Shown here: positions 6,047 to 8,350 of the stretch, one piece after another
Numbering within the stretch: position 1 is the stretch's first letter
Layout: each line of letters starts with the position of its first letter
Assembly (NCBI GenBank): GCA_012961925.1
Contig: DTYK01000078.1
Span: 1-8,350 of the forward strand
Length of the DNA stretch: 8,350 bases
Source: Candidatus Latescibacterota bacterium
Lineage (GTDB): Bacteria; Latescibacterota; MVCY01; DTYK01
Direction: 5' to 3'
Position numbers and translations under genes: made by a program
The notes under the pieces: model-generated
Database searches by the model: none
The model's input: only the letters and a program-made list of their open reading frames with translations
What the model was told of the DNA's origin: nothing

Positions 6047-8047
6047 ATGATAAAGGGGATTTTGATGAGGATCACCCTTGCTCTCTCTGGTTTCTTGCTC
6101 CTGACCAGTCAACCGGTCGTCTCTGCTTACCCCCGGGACACCCAGGAGATCTTTAGAGCTGAAGATGTGGGCAAAGTTTTTGAACAAGCAGCCGAGGGAT
6201 CATTGAAGGTCGGGATGGGAGCCATTACGATCGCACCCCCATGGCCTATAGAACCCTCATATGGTAAACAGGTCCCGACGTTTGAATTCTACGGCCCGGA
6301 CATTATGGCTAAGGTACTGATTCTGAAGGTGGGGGATCTCGAGGTCCTGCTGATCGAGTGTGATGTGATCGGCTTCAGGGCCCAAACAGCCCAGTACATA
6401 AAAGACAGAATTCAGCAGGAGACTGGGATCAACGGAGCGAACATCATCCTTGCCGCAACCCATAACCACTCATATGCGAGGACCCACAGGGAGAAGGTCA
6501 GGGAATGGATCGCCGGACAGGTGGTGAAGGCAATCCGAACGGCAAGGAAGGACATGTTCAATGCCAGGATAGGCTTCGGGATGGGGACGCTCCGCCGGAG
6601 GATCACCGTAAATAGACACAGAACTGTGGGGGGTTTTGTCAACACCCATCTCTACGTGGGCAGGATAGATGACTCTGAAGGGAACCTTAGGGCTATCCTA
6701 TTCAATTTCGGCAGCCATCCCAACATATTCACCACCGCATGGGGTCCGGATACCATCGGCAAGTTCGGTCCTGGATGGCCGGGCTATGCCATGAAATACA
6801 TCGAGCTGATCAAAAACGGCCAGATGCTTTTCTCACAGTATGAGAAGGGGAGAGAATATCATGACCTCTTCACCTTCTTCGCACTTGGGGCGGCCGGCGA
6901 CCAGCAACCCTCACTGGAGTTCGACCAGATAGATGGCATTAAGGTCCCACAGAGAAAGGCCTTTGTGGTCGAGCTTGCAAGGAGAGTGATGGAGGTATCA
7001 GACCAGATCCGGACTGAGCCTGAGGTGCGGATGGTCTTCAAGTCCAAGGTGATAGAGATGCCTTTGAAGGAAAAGGCCTGGCGAAAAGAACCGAGGACGC
7101 TGCTTCAAGCCCTGATCCTCAATAATACGGCCATCGGCGTCATCCCTGGAGAACTCACAGCCGAACTGGGGGCCAGATTTGAGGAGCATGCGGGATATGA
7201 TAACAGCTTCCTCATAACTATAGCCAACGATGCCATAGGCTACATAACCTCTGAAGCTGAGGCGTATGAGGCCATAACATATGAGGCCAAGGGGTCGTCT
7301 TTCGGTCCTCAGAGGGGGAAGATCATCCTTGATGAGATAATCGGGCTGGTTAACCCTGACTATATCCCCAGGCCACCCCTTGATCCAAAGATGGCCCTTG
7401 GCAGCGTTGCGGGTAGAGTGAATTATGATGGCAACCGGAGGATCGTAGTAGGCCTCAGCACCGACTGCAAGGGAATATCGGACCTCCCCTGGTTCTGGGG
7501 AAGGAGGACCGAACCCGATTCTCTGGGGAATTTCTCTTTCGACCACATTGCCCCGGGAGTCAGATACCTTTATGTCAAAGAGGTGAAAGACGACTATACC
7601 GGAGAACCAAAACAGGATCTGCGGACGCTGATGTACGGCCAGGAGGTGCTGGTCAGTGCAGGTGGGGTGAGCACCGCTGATATCAACGTCTCAACCCATC
7701 TAAAGGAGAACGTAAAGTTCATCAAGATCGACGAGGGATCGATCCTGACAGGGGCAGGGAAAATCACCGGCGATGTCATTGTGGATGGGGACTTGCAACC
7801 CGAAGACCGGATAATGGGCGGGGCCTATCTGGAATCCAGCATATATTACCGGTGGCACCTTGAGCACTATCTGAAATCCCCGGTTTCACGGACGACCGTT
7901 GGCCCCTCCGGGCGGTTCGAGTTTGAGGGTCTCCTCCCCGGCAGATATCTCCTCTACTTCTGGTTCGATAAAAACGGGAACGGCCGGATCGAGCCGGGGA
8001 TAGATGTGACCTCGGGATTGTCGAAGCCGATCGTCCTGAAAGAATAG
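6047..8047 (+). CDS. Secreted neutral-ceramidase-family hydrolase with two beta-sandwich modules
   Basis: This 666-residue exported protein has a signal peptide of about 27 residues (basic start, hydrophobic LALSGFLLLTSQP, probable cut after VVSA). Residues 52-435 resemble the neutral/alkaline ceramidase catalytic domain. Likely metal and active-site positions are THNHS at 138-142 (His139, His141), FGSHPN with His224, GAAGD at 281-285, the IPGEL glutamate Glu369, and the YITSEAEAYEAITYEAKGSSFGP block with Tyr399, Tyr407 and Tyr412 as metal-tyrosine candidates. The family's HTHSGPGG is replaced by HNHSYART. Residues 451-548 look like a carboxypeptidase-regulatory beta-sandwich (AGRVNYDG ... 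DSLGNFSFDHIAPG). Residues 553-665 look like a second such module and include DKNGNGRIEPGID (641-653), an EF-hand-like calcium loop. No membrane anchor or sorting tail follows. ATG 6047 has GGAGG six bases upstream; ATG at codon 7 is possible. The substrate is unknown; amide-linked lipids are a family-based guess. Confidence 0.8.
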   Translation: MIKGILMRITLALSGFLLLTSQPVVSAYPRDTQEIFRAEDVGKVFEQAAEGSLKVGMGAITIAPPWPIEPSYGKQVPTFEFYGPDIMAKVLILKVGDLEVLLIECDVIGFRAQTAQYIKDRIQQETGINGANIILAATHNHSYARTHREKVREWIAGQVVKAIRTARKDMFNARIGFGMGTLRRRITVNRHRTVGGFVNTHLYVGRIDDSEGNLRAILFNFGSHPNIFTTAWGPDTIGKFGPGWPGYAMKYIELIKNGQMLFSQYEKGREYHDLFTFFALGAAGDQQPSLEFDQIDGIKVPQRKAFVVELARRVMEVSDQIRTEPEVRMVFKSKVIEMPLKEKAWRKEPRTLLQALILNNTAIGVIPGELTAELGARFEEHAGYDNSFLITIANDAIGYITSEAEAYEAITYEAKGSSFGPQRGKIILDEIIGLVNPDYIPRPPLDPKMALGSVAGRVNYDGNRRIVVGLSTDCKGISDLPWFWGRRTEPDSLGNFSFDHIAPGVRYLYVKEVKDDYTGEPKQDLRTLMYGQEVLVSAGGVSTADINVSTHLKENVKFIKIDEGSILTGAGKITGDVIVDGDLQPEDRIMGGAYLESSIYYRWHLEHYLKSPVSRTTVGPSGRFEFEGLLPGRYLLYFWFDKNGNGRIEPGIDVTSGLSKPIVLKE

Positions 8048-8286
8048 CAATCCTCTCAGCCCTGCTTCATAAGGAGAGAGCTCAAATTTGCCTGGAGTTT
8101 TCAAAGACCATGTAATGCGAAAAACGAGCCGAGCTTAAGTGTTTGGTGTAGTATGAAGTGCCCTTAAGACCGTCCGGCGAACGGAGCGGCCGCCCTTTCG
8201 CTCTATCTGAGCCTGAGCGGAGCGAAGGCAAGTTTCGGAAAAACAGCGGAGTGAGCCGATGACGGTTCAGGTGAAGGCATCGGGCT

Positions 8287-8315
8287 GCCCTTCGAGCCCG
8301 GAAGGGCTCTCCCAC
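8287..8315 (-). repeat. REP-like hairpin in the right repeat copy
   Basis: On the minus strand GTGGGAGA precedes the stem GCCCTTC/GAAGGGC with the loop CGGGCTC. The stem is identical to that at 5931-5951; only loop bases and one flanking base differ. That is the pattern expected if the fold is what is conserved. Confidence 0.6.
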
Positions 8316-8326
8316 TCCTTTTCTTC

Positions 8327-8349
8327 CAAGCCTTTTCGTAAAAGGCTTG
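8327..8349. repeat. Perfect 10-bp hairpin with CGT loop
   Basis: CAAGCCTTTT (8327-8336) pairs with AAAAGGCTTG (8340-8349). It resembles the hairpin at 18-42: same CAAGC/GCTTG ends, a T/C/A-rich middle and a three-base loop. At the sixth pair, T-A in one is C-G in the other. No T-run is visible before the window ends. Confidence 0.65.
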
Positions 8350-8350
8350 A

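Larger units (their letters stand above)
8154..8350. repeat. Intergenic repeat, right copy, runs to the window edge
   Basis: This is a same-orientation relative of the repeat at 5763-5990, beginning about 107 bases after the ceramidase-like stop. It lacks the forward GTGGGAG unit of the left copy but keeps the inverted unit. Its middle contains repeated GCGGAGYGA words (near 8217 and 8246), which the left copy does not share. The stretch 8048-8153 before it holds nothing I can identify. Confidence 0.7.

Noticed and set aside
5773..6075. Open frames in both directions across the left repeat (100 codons minus, 64 and 91 codons plus)
   Set aside because: They consist mostly of repeat and hairpin sequence, and the matching right copy does not keep the frames.
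6998..7546. 182-codon minus-strand open frame
   Set aside because: It is a shadow of the ceramidase-like gene, with no family resemblance and no ribosome site that I can see.

Overview
The window looks like a piece of a free-living bacterial chromosome of roughly balanced base composition. The argG and argH products are divergent: the argH N-terminus resembles Bacteroidetes-type lyases rather than the usual LWGGRF form. There is a relic of a FlgD-like C-terminal sorting/anchor domain and a large secreted ceramidase-family protein. Together these fit an uncultured member of the FCB group or a neighbouring candidate phylum. That placement is an inference; nothing here fixes the taxon.

Left half (158-4397, minus strand): a compact three-gene operon, argG - argH - pckA. 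It is driven by a near-consensus sigma-70 type promoter upstream of argG (TTGACA, 17 bp, TAAATT). ArgG and ArgH make the last two steps of arginine synthesis and release fumarate. PckA is a divergent ATP-type PEP carboxykinase that turns oxaloacetate into PEP. Three bases separate argG and argH. A 61-base gap holding a perfect 14-bp palindrome separates argH and pckA.

Middle (4398-5237): 840 bases with no intact gene. On the minus strand they hold a second, very good orphan promoter (TTGACA, 17 bp, TATGAT) and, downstream of it, the frameshifted C-terminal relic of a protein with a FlgD-like domain. A weak hairpin terminator candidate follows the relic. A divergent plus-strand promoter precedes rimI.

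Right half (5238-8350, plus strand): a RimI-type GNAT acetyltransferase that lacks the usual catalytic glutamate, then a 666-residue secreted neutral-ceramidase-family protein with two appended beta-sandwich modules. Two diverged copies, in the same orientation, of a roughly 200-base non-coding repeat bracket the ceramidase-like gene. The left copy holds two REP-like GTGGGAG hairpins in inverted arrangement, and the right copy holds one. Related AAGC/GCTT hairpins sit at both extreme ends of the window.

I do not see a defence system, CRISPR array, tRNA, rRNA or intact mobile element. The most interesting material is the non-coding repeat family around the ceramidase-like gene, the orphan promoter with its relic gene, and the argGH-pckA coupling.
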